From the NCBI GenBank assembly GCA_037178625.1, contig CM074139.1, positions 1,674,001 to 1,738,000 of the forward strand: a DNA stretch of 64,000 bases, given 5' to 3'. Position numbers and translations under genes: made by a program. The stretch comes from Skeletonema tropicum (Eukaryota > Bacillariophyta > Thalassiosirophyceae > Thalassiosirales > Thalassiosiraceae). A model generated the notes under the pieces. That model was not told the DNA's origin and made no database searches. It worked only from the letters and a program-made list of their open reading frames with translations. Shown here piece after piece: positions 23,041 to 32,983 of the stretch (position 1 is its first letter; every line of letters starts with the position of its first letter).

Positions 23041-23816
23041 CAAGGGTATATAAATAAATAGGGTATGACTCGAATTTTGGCGGGAAATTTACACCGCGAC
23101 GATAACGCGTAAAAAAATGAAGTTGGTTTACCGTCTCGTGGTCAAACTCAAATGCGAAAGTCAGTGCCGGTCAACAGGATGATCAGCACCAACCACGCCG
23201 CTCAGGCACGGTAACCATGAGATCACCGATGCCGCCGTTGAAATAGACTAAGTTAATAGCCGTAATATCGACCGAGAGGTGGCTGATCGTTACTATGGAT
23301 TATTAAGTTGGTGTTGAATCCCTGGCCGCAGCCAAATCTGCCGAGGGAAGGCAGCATGGAGGCAATATTAGACGGTGACGTCCGGCGAGCGCCGGTCACA
23401 GAACAGTGCTTATTGAACGTCCCATCGAGCGTTTCTGCTGGATCCAAGCACGACAACATAAACATTATAATCCATAGTAACGATCAGCCACCAATCGTCC
23501 CATATTACGGCTATTAACTTGGTCTATTTCAGCGGCGGCAGTGTGGACCATGGTTGCCGTTGCCTTGGGCGGTTAATGATCAGTTCGAGCTTTCAATGAC
23601 GGGAAACGACGAGGCAAGCGAGACTCAACTATAGGGAACCAAAGTCGTAACGACACTATTACCTAGGAAAAATTGTGTGTGCTTTCTGGACAACGCTGGA
23701 CAGTACTAGGTACAACGTAGGAATACGTAAAAATGGCCTCGTGTCACAGTTTGAGTTTGACCACGAGACGGTAAGCGTCACACTCTTTGTGACATACCCT
23801 ATTTATTTACCCTTGG
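23041..23816. mobile_element. foldback element, long imperfect inverted repeat
   Basis: The ends 'CAAGGGTATATAAATAAATA'/'GGGTATG' (from 23041) are inverted at 23792-23816. Further matching inverted blocks lie inward: 'TTACCGTCTCGTGGTCAAAC' (about 23130 versus 23751-23772) and 'GCTGATCGTTACTATGGATT' (about 23282 versus 23476). Arms are about 270-340 bp with gaps, and the unpaired centre is about 160 bp. It has no coding capacity. Target duplications were not identified. This is a foldback/MITE-type element of unassigned superfamily. Confidence 0.75.
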
Positions 23817-24219
23817 GCAGGTTCAACATAGAATGCGAACTGATACTTATTACACAGCTATCTAGGCCTCTCTCTCATACTCATACTTAGGCCGATCCTT
23901 ACGGTCTGTCACACATGACAATTTTCTTGAAGTAGAAAATAAAATCAGAAAATTTTGACCCTTACGGGCCCCTTTTTTTTGTCTAGTCCTCAACCCAACT
24001 ACACAAAAGGGAAAAAGAGGCCAGAAAACTGTCTAGTTGGATTCCAAGTATATAAATTGTACAGATGATAATACAGTTGATCGAGATGAACCGACGTCTT
24101 CTCATTCCATTTCTTTACTGCCAATGACATCAATTTAAATTACGGCTGCACAATCAATTGAGTTGCCTCGCCATCATCACCACATTTCCTTCAACTAGTT
24201 TTTATTGCTGCTATTGAGT

Positions 24220-25210
24220 ATGGCATCAAGTGCAGTATCAGCCGGGCCTGCACCGGCACCACCACCGGCACCGCCACCACCAAAGAAGAGCACATCAGCT
24301 GAAATCGACAGTCGCAGTCATAAGGAAATACAGCGGTTATGTGCTGCCTTTGCTTTGCATTCCTGCCGAGGAACAACCTACAACAGAAGTACTCTAGAAA
24401 AAGAATTGAAGAAACGTTTCCATGGTGATGCTAACGTGTCATCACAAATTGAAGACTTCATCAAGGGAAAAAATCATTACAAGGTATTACAGAAGAAGGC
24501 AGATGTACATAACACCGGCCTGTCATCTGAATCAGGTTGGGAAACTGTGCTACATGAAAATTTCCGCCGTGGCAACTCTCCTCTTATTTATGGTGACAAC
24601 CTCACAATGGATGTCCTCGCACGATCTGCCAAAACAAATCCAAATTCCACTATCGGGGGAGCGTCGTTGTTCAAGTTTGCCAGGTTTGAGATTGCTGAAG
24701 CATTAAAAATACGTTGGAAATTCCAATGAAGGAAGAGGTCTTGCTTATGGTGCTGCGAGCTACAAAGATCTTGCTGTGGTTGAACAGAACATGAGAAAAT
24801 TGGACCAGCAGAAAGTTGCGGGACGAATTGCGCTTCTCAGTACACTTCTCAAGTCAAAACATGACGGGATAGCAAGTGTACAGAAGGATGTTGATCGATA
24901 CATGCTTCTTGATATGAAATCAGAAGCAAAGGCACTAATGCAGTCTTTGTCTGAAAAACGGGAAGAAATTGCGACACTTGAAGAAGAGCTGTTGAAGTTG
25001 AATAACATTACAAGTGAGAATGAATCAGCGCATACTGAGCAATTCCTGGAGCTAGGAGCAGCGGCAACTAGAATGGGAAAGCGCCTAAGTGGTAAGAAGC
25101 GTGCTGCAGACGAAGTTGATCTTAGTTGCACATCGAATGAGTCAAATGAGGAGGAGGATGAAGATGATGTTGAAATGATTAATGCAAGCGATAATAATAC
25201 ACCAAACTAA
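24220..25210 (+). CDS. unknown protein inside the TTA-flanked element, with 1-nt frameshift
   Basis: From the ATG at 24220 the frame runs to 24729, and a second frame runs on to 25210. Dropping one A from the A5 run at 24705-24709 joins them into a continuous ~329-aa protein. The shift may therefore be a homopolymer consensus error or a recent mutation; a very short intron is less likely. A Pro/Ala-rich N-terminus (~residues 5-25) is followed by a helical, basic region (KELKKRFHGDANVSSQIEDF), a well-conserved-looking block (SGWETVLHENFRRGNSPLIY) and a C-terminal coiled-coil segment (~190-290) with an acidic tail. I do not recognise the family. Its placement suggests the second (non-transposase, often DNA-binding) protein of a Harbinger-type transposon, or a captured host gene. 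No catalytic motif is visible. Confidence 0.6.
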
Positions 25211-25266
25211 ATACTTAATTGCACCTATTGATATGAAAAATGTTACAATTTATTGATCTAATTAGG

Positions 25267-25294
25267 CATCTGGCCTCTTCGTCGAGGCCAGATG
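25267..25294. other. 11-bp stem hairpin after the transposon ORF
   Basis: CATCTGGCCTC pairs perfectly with GAGGCCAGATG around a TTCGTC loop, about 57 nt after the stop codon at 25210. It lies inside the element. It could aid 3'-end formation or be a remnant of nested repeats. Confidence 0.6.
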
Positions 25295-25676
25295 ATTTCG
25301 TTCCTGTCGAATTTGATATTGAAGTGCTCTACTAACTTTGAGCGAAAATAGTCTAAACTCAAGCGTCATTAATGGACATTGCATCGTCCCTCATCTGACC
25401 AAGCAGATCGGCTGCAGCTGCGTAAGACATGGTGGTGGCGGAGGGTGTACTATTGTAGTTGCACAAGATGGAAGTGGCTGCAGCCGAGCGAGGCGAGGTA
25501 AATATTAAATAGAAGAAGAAGGCGTCGGAGGTCTTGGCGCGTGCGACGTGGGACGTGGAACAAATCCAGAAAAAAATCTACACAACACCGTAAGGCTCAA
25601 AAATTGGCACCTAGTAATTTTGTACTTGTAGCTAGAGTACAAAAATATTTTTGACTCACCGTAAGGATCGGCCTTA

Positions 25677-27397
25677 ATAGATTATTTTATTCACTACTCT
25701 ATTTTACTTACAAATCTATCTATCTATCTAGTTATGTATCTACTACGCTTATTTATTTCCCCATTTGTATGAAAATGCGGTACTGAAATAGTTTGACACA
25801 AGATGTCACGATACTCAGACTGTCTTTTCTTGTAGTAGTATCGCAAAGACTGAGACATAAATAAGTAGTCCTAATCACAAAAGCGTCACAACATAGCTGC
25901 GAACCTTGGCTTACTTATGCTATGTAAGAAGTCGTGTTTAAGGTAGAAACAAGTAAAAAACGCTAAGAAAAGTAGCTGTTTATCTAGTGAAGATGGGCCT
26001 GTAGATCTACGATAGGAATTAGTATACCACCATGCGAACTCAAATTCGGCCAAATCCAGTCACGCATCAACCTTTTTGCCCACGGGCATCAAAAGTGACC
26101 GTTGCTTCTCCACACTTTCTCTCACCATTCACCAACCACAAACGGCCAAAGACGCAACCACCATGATGCCATTGTGGACTGCCTAGTAGTACAAAATCGG
26201 CACTTAACCATGTCGGACTTTTGATACTGGAGGCGGAGAAGCTAATTTGTAGATCGCCTTCGAAAAAGTCCGACATGGATCGACATATCCTAGGAGAAAA
26301 TAGCCCTGCCCACAACGTAACGGAAATTGGTCGATGCAACTGATGTTGTCGACTACTGCCTTGGGTAAACATCGTTACCATCATTTACGATGCCAACACG
26401 ACGCAACAATCGATACTATACATCCATAGGGAGGCATCAGTGTCTTAGTAGCCGCTTCTTCGCCCGATTACGTCGTCCGGAACGTCGATTACTTAACATA
26501 TTTTAAATATTTTTTTTCATCAACGCTACTGTGCAGTAAACAAGGGCAATAAACCATTTCCGAAGGCAACCAACCCGCTCCCTCGACTCTAATATGATTG
26601 TAGACGACGGCTTGGCAATCTGGAGTGGAAGGAATGACAGAACGACGTCGCCTACACGGTGCAAAAATTAGACACAACTTGTCGTTTCCGTCGTACACAA
26701 CAATCAACTGACAATTCATGCGAACGACGTAGATATCGTTCAAACAAGCATTGATATATCATTATTATGATTTTATACATCCATGGGAGCAACATTGACA
26801 ATGTTTGTTGAAAGGAACAGCATATTTATCAAGTATTACTTATTTAATAATTTACATAAAATACCACAAATAATAACACAGTATATCTGATATTAAACTC
26901 TACCATGGTGCACCACCAACACATTGAAGTCTTCTGTTGCGGTTGTATGATCGTATGGTACAAGGATAACCACTCATTTGTTGTTATTTGTTGTTATTTG
27001 TTGTTATTGGTTCTTTACAAAGTTGATTATTGCATACACTCTGGCAACAAAAATAGCCAAGTATAATAGGTGTATTTATTAGATGTGCATAACTGTGGCC
27101 ATAGGAGTGGAGGACATCATGGATGGTGAGGGGTGAGGGTGTAAAAGATGATATTTGGAGGGTGGATTTTGAGTGGTACCGGTTAGCGACGGCCTCTGTA
27201 CGAAGGAATCGAGTCCCCTAGCTACGGCCAAAACAGCGATTTAACGGTAGGAATACTACTCAACAACTCTTGTGTTCTACCTTAAGTACCTGGCCTGGCT
27301 TGAAAGATGGCAGGCTTGGGGTACATACTTAGATAACAAGAAGTATGTAGGTGCGATCTGGCTATTATCCCAGCTATCTATATATCTATCGTATAAA
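25677..27397. other. no gene recognised
   Basis: Begins with a (TATC)n tract near 25712-25732 and the same 20-nt scrap seen near 351. A 105-codon minus frame (26067-26384) lacks features of a real gene. Three tandem TTGTTATTTG-type units lie near 26980-27008. Otherwise nothing can be supported. Confidence 0.4.
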
Positions 27398-27917
27398 GGC
27401 CGTGCGCCGCGCCAAAATCTTAGGTTTTTGGAACCGGAGCCTTTTTTCAATTTTTTTTGTTAGTGAAATGCTCTAGCTTTGGGCCACAATGGCCAAAATT
27501 ATATTTTGGGGAGTTGCCGAATATGCTTTTCCGGTATCACCATCCTTTTGTCGACCATGATGGGGGTTCTATACATATGTTGCCTGTAAAATAATTCCAA
27601 TGCCCCGCTGAGAAATGCATGTGAGAGTCCACTAGCTTTTTGCTGCACAAATTTGGCAGGCCATCAGCCATCAAAGCTAGTACCAAGCTAGAGAGCACCT
27701 TCAAATGCATATCTCGACGAAAATATAAGGCTTCACCACCTGCCCCTCAGTATATATACTCTCATAATAGTCACCTAAAGGATAGTATCTCGGGACAAGC
27801 ATGTAAGCCACTTCCCTGAAACTTAATTTTGGCCAACATGGCCCAAAGCTAGAGCATTTCACTAACAAAAAAATTGCGGGAAATGCTCCGGTTCCAAAAA
27901 ATCGACGCGCACGGCAT
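27398..27917. mobile_element. MITE-like element with ~110-bp TIRs
   Basis: Left end 'GGCCGTGCGC', 'GGAACCGGAGC' and 'TTTTTTGTTAGTGAAATGCT' are all mirrored at the right (27830-27917) in reverse order and complement. The match extends to 'GGCCAAAATTA'. Arm identity is high apart from small indels. There is no ORF inside. The target duplication is not clear. The inner 300 bp are unrelated to other sequence in the window. Confidence 0.75.
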
Positions 27918-28992
27918 AGGCTACTTATCTTTAGATAGGTACTTATGTAGGTAGATAGGGTATGTTGGTACCTGTAGGTACCTGAAAGAAGAGAATTGAA
28001 AGAGACAGATCACAGATCAAGGTTCGATAAATAATGTCAAGCAACCGATTGCATTGCACCATTGGATTTAGCGTTTGGTCTCTAGACAGATGTTATGGTG
28101 TTGTTTTTGGTTGTCGTTAAGTGTACACGACTTGCAAATTTTACTCTATAAGAGGTGCCAAGCGGCGTGTGGTGAGTTTATTGGTATTGGAAAAGGCGTT
28201 TTGCGTTACAAGCAAAAAAATCTGACGGACAGAGATCTCTCTCTCTAGCTCTAGAGAGATGTCCTCAGTTCTCAGGTTCATAATCACTATTTGTCTCTCT
28301 CTCTAGAGAGAGAAGTAGAGTACCTATTTACTTATCAAGCATACTTCTTTACTCACACAAAACACCATCCAACACAGGCACAGGGCACACATAAACATAA
28401 AAGAATCCAACATACCCCGGCCAAGCAAACCACATTTGAAATCCTCCTACGGCTCATGCAAAAAATGTCCCAACCCGTCTACCTATTGCACTCTTTTTAT
28501 TTGCGCCTGTCTTAACTCTTCGGCAGAAAAATTTGCTTCGCAAACGGCTTAGCTGGACGAAAGGCTCTCTCCAACCTCTACTGATATACATACAATACAA
28601 CGAACACAATTAATGGTCCCACAGTCCAAATCACCCCGACCAGGCACAACCACCAACACCGACCCCACTCTCTTACTCAACTATGCAGATGATAAGTACT
28701 GACACAATTTTTGTCATCACACCGGGAACAACCTTTTATTCGCCTAACACGTTCCCCATAGATAAACCTATCACATAACCCACGTGCGTAGCAAATAAAC
28801 CTAAAACCACATCACAGTGACTCAGCCACGCGCCACCATCATGTTGTAATTCTTTTACATGTGTACAACACGATACCCTGATGTTGTAGTTGTAACATCA
28901 TCAACACCGTCCTTTGTCTGTACACTGTTTATTGCCTCCTCAGTCGTCGCAGTTAATGCCTGTATGACTGCTTTGGGGCTGCCAAAATAATC
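27918..28992. other. upstream region of the AIF-like gene
   Basis: CT/AG-rich inverted tracts (28232-28312) and no gene. The last 100 bp presumably contain the promoter of the following gene, but no motif is recognisable. Confidence 0.4.
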
Positions 28993-31752
28993 ATGTCGCC
29001 TCACCTGCTCATCAGCCAACTTTCACTTCGCCTACGCAATTCTACCTCACAAGATGTGTTTGCTGCGACGGGTGGTGTCCTCGCAGCAGCTGCAGCTGTG
29101 TCATCGTCGCTTTGGCTTGCCTCTTCGTCAGATGAACAAACAGGGAATGCAGACTTGATACCGCCGCTCATACATTCGCCGTTGAGATCTTTTGGTGCAA
29201 AATTTCCGTCACAGATGAATGTGTTGCCTGCATCAAAGTTGACATTCTGCGAAGCAATGAATAACAGTAGCAATGTTCACCAAAATCAAATAATCATGGA
29301 ATGTGACTACGTCGTCATCGGGGGTCGTGGAAAAGCTGGGCAGAGTGCAGTTAGAACTCTACGAAAGTTGGATCCAAATGCCAATATTATCATCATCGAT
29401 CCAGAGAGGAGTGCCTACGACAATGACTATCAACATAAAACAAGTAAGAGCAGGGGGAACTTAATTCATTTGCAAACTCATGCATCGTATATTGATCATT
29501 CCAACAAATTGATTCGATTGCATTCCAATCCTACCACTAATGTACATAATGTTGTGAACAATAATGCGAGCGATGGCAACAAAACCAATCCAGTAATACG
29601 CTTTCGCAAATCAGCACTCATTGCAACTGGTTCAAGAGGAGCACCACCACCCAATGAATGCATCGACCGCGGTGCTCGAGAGCGTGTGCTCGAATTGAAG
29701 AGTACATCAATTCCACCTGATCAAACAACGTGGATGCAACAGCAGCAACAAGCAGCTTCCATTCCAATATTAGATCCGTCCACTGTTCGTTCTCTCTCGT
29801 TACTGGCAGCATCTCAATCTGCCACTATAGCAGTGATGGGAAGTGGGTTTGAAGCATTGGAATTGGCTGCATCCTTATCTAGAATGCAACAGCCACGAAG
29901 TAACAAGTATGATAACAACAGCGATGAAACCAACAATAAAAAAGTGATACTTTTGTTTGGAAATGCCGGTCCTATGTCGACACGGCTACCTCGCTATCTA
30001 AGTGCTGCAGTATCAAAGAGATTACGTCAATGTGGTATAGAAGTGGAGGATAGATCAATGGTCCGATATCTTTCAATGGAATCGTTGTCATCCGCTGCAG
30101 CAGGAGCAGTTCCAAGGTTGGCGCTATATACAGAGAAGTCATATGATCATCTCGATTCTAGAAGATTGACGACTGATCTGTTAGTAGTGGCTCCCAATGC
30201 GGATGGTAACAATGGTACTTCTGTGATACCAACTGCCACTTCTACCACTAACACCTCCTACAATCCAAATCAACAACAACAGCAGTACCTTCCTTGGTCA
30301 TCACTCATCTCGCCTCCACTCCTAACATGCTACGTCGATGATGGTAGAGTTGCCACCAACACTGAATATCAAGCAGCATCCAACATTTACGCTGCTGGAT
30401 CGGTAACAAGATCTCCTAATCCTAGAAATGGAAGGGCGGATATTGCTGGGGGGAGTTCTGCATGCTCAGCGAGAGTTGGTGAGATTGCTGCAAGGAATAT
30501 GATTCAGGATCATAATGTTAGTGGATCTTGTAGAAGTGATGATTATGATGTTAGTAGTACTGAAGAATCAATCCCAGTGTGGAGATCAGATGTTATACCT
30601 TATCTGAAGAGAACTAATGGCAACAGTTATGGTGATTCGATAGACCAAACACCCAACACTGTAGCCAGCGATGAAACTACCACCCTAGCTCTCTATTCTA
30701 TGGGAATCCACGCACTTTGCGTAGGCAGATGTGACAGTGAAACGTTAGCGACGCATGGATTTTGGTGGACAAATACTAATCAGCAATCGAGCATTAGTGA
30801 TGATAGGAGGATCAGCAATAGTAGCAGTAGCAATTCTTCGCCGAATGCCTTCATGAGAAGGATCACAAGGAAGTCTCCTTCCACAGTCAACGGCAGCAAA
30901 AGCCGTGGTGGCAGTGGTTCGCTCCCTGTTTATGGCAGTGGTGTTATCTATTACTTGGATCGGACGGGTAGCATTTGTGGGATAATGCTATGGGGATTGC
31001 CATTTTCACAAATTCCACAGGATTGTAAATCGGAAATGAATCATCTGATTGTAGAGAGGATGAAGGAGGTGATAAGTTCTAATGGTGCTGTGGCTATTCA
31101 GGATCACTCGGGTAAGATTGCTGACGAACACGCTGGTCTCAATGTCGACTTGAACTTACTAAGCTACCTCCATTTAGTCGAGGAAAGTAAACTGTTAGCC
31201 TCTATGGCTTTGAGTGGATTGAAGTCGAAGGACGATGTCAAAGCTACCGTTACGGGTAAGCCTCTACACAGATACACTCCGATCAAATCTCACGAACTTA
31301 GCAGTCTTGGGAAGTTACGCCGAAGAGAAATGGGATACATTGCCGAGGAAGATGATCTGTTCTACCCAGTAGTGACAACATCTCCAACTGTCGAACAAGA
31401 ATCTATACGTCCACCATCATTGAAAAGAATTTATCCAATGCTCGGAGGTGCGACGACAACCAACATTGAAAAGGAAATGGAGCTGCGGCAGCTACAAATA
31501 GATCGTTCTCGACCGTCGAAAGAAGAGCAACTATGGATACGAAAGTCCGAAGAACAAAGGTACGTGAATTATCGGGAAGCCATGGACCAGAGCTTCTATC
31601 GAAATATTCAGCAAGGAAAGTTCAGCGATGGCACTGATGCTGTGAAGCAAGCTCCAGTACCTCAAGCTTATTTGGAGGCCAAGGAACAGCTAAAATCCTG
31701 GACTGGGACATCGGCACAAGAGGCTAGTGAAGACGAGAGTGGATCAGACTAG
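28993..31752 (+). CDS. AIF-like mitochondrial FAD/NAD(P) oxidoreductase
   Basis: A single-exon 919-aa flavoprotein. Residues 1-45 look like a mitochondrial presequence followed by a hydrophobic anchor (GGVLAAAAAVSSSLWLA, ~27-43), as in AIF, which is tethered to the inner membrane. The FAD-binding strand is at ~105-118 (YVVIGGRGKAGQSA, a variant glycine motif), 'ALIATGSRG' is at ~208-216, the NAD-binding glycine motif VMGSGFEA is at ~281-288, and the late FAD-contact block 'NIYAAGSV' is near 460. AIF family members act in respiratory-chain assembly and, in animals, in cell death. The protein is about 300 aa longer than human AIF, owing to Asn/Ser-rich insertions and a ~170-residue hydrophilic C-terminus. 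Alternative: another pyridine nucleotide-disulphide oxidoreductase of class I. Confidence 0.85.
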   Translation: MSPHLLISQLSLRLRNSTSQDVFAATGGVLAAAAAVSSSLWLASSSDEQTGNADLIPPLIHSPLRSFGAKFPSQMNVLPASKLTFCEAMNNSSNVHQNQIIMECDYVVIGGRGKAGQSAVRTLRKLDPNANIIIIDPERSAYDNDYQHKTSKSRGNLIHLQTHASYIDHSNKLIRLHSNPTTNVHNVVNNNASDGNKTNPVIRFRKSALIATGSRGAPPPNECIDRGARERVLELKSTSIPPDQTTWMQQQQQAASIPILDPSTVRSLSLLAASQSATIAVMGSGFEALELAASLSRMQQPRSNKYDNNSDETNNKKVILLFGNAGPMSTRLPRYLSAAVSKRLRQCGIEVEDRSMVRYLSMESLSSAAAGAVPRLALYTEKSYDHLDSRRLTTDLLVVAPNADGNNGTSVIPTATSTTNTSYNPNQQQQQYLPWSSLISPPLLTCYVDDGRVATNTEYQAASNIYAAGSVTRSPNPRNGRADIAGGSSACSARVGEIAARNMIQDHNVSGSCRSDDYDVSSTEESIPVWRSDVIPYLKRTNGNSYGDSIDQTPNTVASDETTTLALYSMGIHALCVGRCDSETLATHGFWWTNTNQQSSISDDRRISNSSSSNSSPNAFMRRITRKSPSTVNGSKSRGGSGSLPVYGSGVIYYLDRTGSICGIMLWGLPFSQIPQDCKSEMNHLIVERMKEVISSNGAVAIQDHSGKIADEHAGLNVDLNLLSYLHLVEESKLLASMALSGLKSKDDVKATVTGKPLHRYTPIKSHELSSLGKLRRREMGYIAEEDDLFYPVVTTSPTVEQESIRPPSLKRIYPMLGGATTTNIEKEMELRQLQIDRSRPSKEEQLWIRKSEEQRYVNYREAMDQSFYRNIQQGKFSDGTDAVKQAPVPQAYLEAKEQLKSWTGTSAQEASEDESGSD

Positions 31753-31884
31753 ACAGTAATTTTCTCAAAGTGAACTCGTGAAGAATAAGTAATTAACGAA
31801 GGGAATTGTATCGTACAAACAAAATCTTGATTACACTCGTAAATCTTAAAAACTACCGAAGTCTTCCTTCCATGAACATGTAAC

Positions 31885-32547
31885 TCAAACTGCGAGTGCC
31901 AAGAGAGGCACACCAATCGCAGCTGTCATAAGGCTGCGGCACTGAGCAGATGAAGAATCCTTCTCGAAGATATCTGTCAATCCATCTCCATCAGATGTCC
32001 CTTTACCTACTGCAGAAGAAACGAAGTCATCAACAGTGTAGGTGCAGGTAGCTCCAGTGATCTTGGCAACATCATTTGTGATATCATCAATCGCACTATC
32101 AATTTTATCCTTGACATTTGTGTCTCCACACTGCAAGGATACACAATCAAACAGATTGTTGTACAAGAAGATAAAACCCTTCTTACCAATGTCACTTCTC
32201 GGGATTTGCGTCGTGCCATAGTTGCAGTTGATGCTTGCATCAATTTTGACTGCCTTCCCCCCTAGTGCGCCACAAACTTGGAGAAACTCCTCAGAAGAAT
32301 CAAATGTGGAGAAATCAACTTGACAGCTTGATTTGTCGAGCACAGTATCGGAACAAGTGGCCACATCTTCAATCTCCTCTTCAACGGCTCCGTAGGCCTC
32401 CGCCATCAAAGAATCTTCGATGTAACTGTCAGTTTCATCAAGACATTGTTGGTTGACCAAAACTCTGTGACTACGCAAGAAGGATGGAAATGGAAATGCG
32501 CCAGCCCTGGTGGCTAGTAGGATTGCAGTTGCGGCTGAAGCCTTCAT
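31885..32547 (-). CDS. small secreted Cys-containing protein, unknown
   Basis: 220 aa from an ATG, beginning with a signal peptide (MKASAATAILLATRAGAFP). The mature part has about nine cysteines, many Asp/Glu residues, and a final hydrophobic stretch (SLMTAAIGVPLLALAV) typical of a GPI-attachment signal. I do not recognise the fold; it is probably a cell-surface or extracellular protein. It is divergent from the DUF839-like gene 437 bp away, which also encodes a secreted product, so the two may share a promoter region. It converges with the AIF-like gene with 132 bp between stop codons. Confidence 0.75.
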   Translation of the reverse strand: MKASAATAILLATRAGAFPFPSFLRSHRVLVNQQCLDETDSYIEDSLMAEAYGAVEEEIEDVATCSDTVLDKSSCQVDFSTFDSSEEFLQVCGALGGKAVKIDASINCNYGTTQIPRSDIGKKGFIFLYNNLFDCVSLQCGDTNVKDKIDSAIDDITNDVAKITGATCTYTVDDFVSSAVGKGTSDGDGLTDIFEKDSSSAQCRSLMTAAIGVPLLALAV

Positions 32548-32983
32548 GATTGATGTATTGTTTTGTCTTTGACTTGCTTATTATACTCGTAGCCTGAGGT
32601 TGGCAATGAAATGATGTACATCACCAAAACATCTGTATCAGTGTCGTTCGAATTCATGGAGATTCATTTTTGTCTGTGCACTTGTCTTCTCTAAGATTTT
32701 GTGGAATCTACTATCGTACCAATTCCAACCTACAATTGAGACCGACTAGCTTCACCACAAGGACATCACTCATCCATCAACAAACATACCGAATCTTCTG
32801 CTTGATGGCGATCCAAATTATTTCCGAGCCATCTGTCGCCTCCAGAATCTTGGTTTGTCATGTCACAGTAATGCAGATGTAGGAGAGGACAGGAAGCCGA
32901 CATGAGTGCAGTAGCTTTACGAGGAATCAAATCATAATTTTGTATCACAAAGATCCAAAACATCGAAGTGCATTACCATCAAC

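Larger units (their letters stand above)
23890..25673 (+). mobile_element. gene-carrying TIR element with TTA target duplication
   Basis: Terminal inverted repeats GGCCGATCCTTACGG mark both ends and TTA flanks both sides (23887-23889 and 25674-25676). A second copy of the terminal motif (TTTTGA[C/G]CCTTACGG) occurs 65-85 bp inside each end, as expected for subterminal transposase-binding sites. A 3-bp TTA duplication with GG-starting ends is characteristic of PIF/Harbinger elements. The element is 1,784 bp and contains one long coding region (24220-25210) and no DDE transposase. It is therefore non-autonomous, or belongs to a group mobilised by the encoded protein plus a partner elsewhere. 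Confidence 0.75.

Noticed and set aside
23253..23517. Two ORFs on opposite strands with the same C-terminus (IIHSNDQPP...YYGY)
   Set aside because: They are the two arms of the foldback element read outward, not genes.
28230..28315. CTCTCTAGAGAG palindromes as a regulatory site
   Set aside because: Low-complexity AG/CT tract; no evidence of function.
29001..29273. 90-codon minus-strand ORF
   Set aside because: Antisense shadow of the AIF-like coding region.
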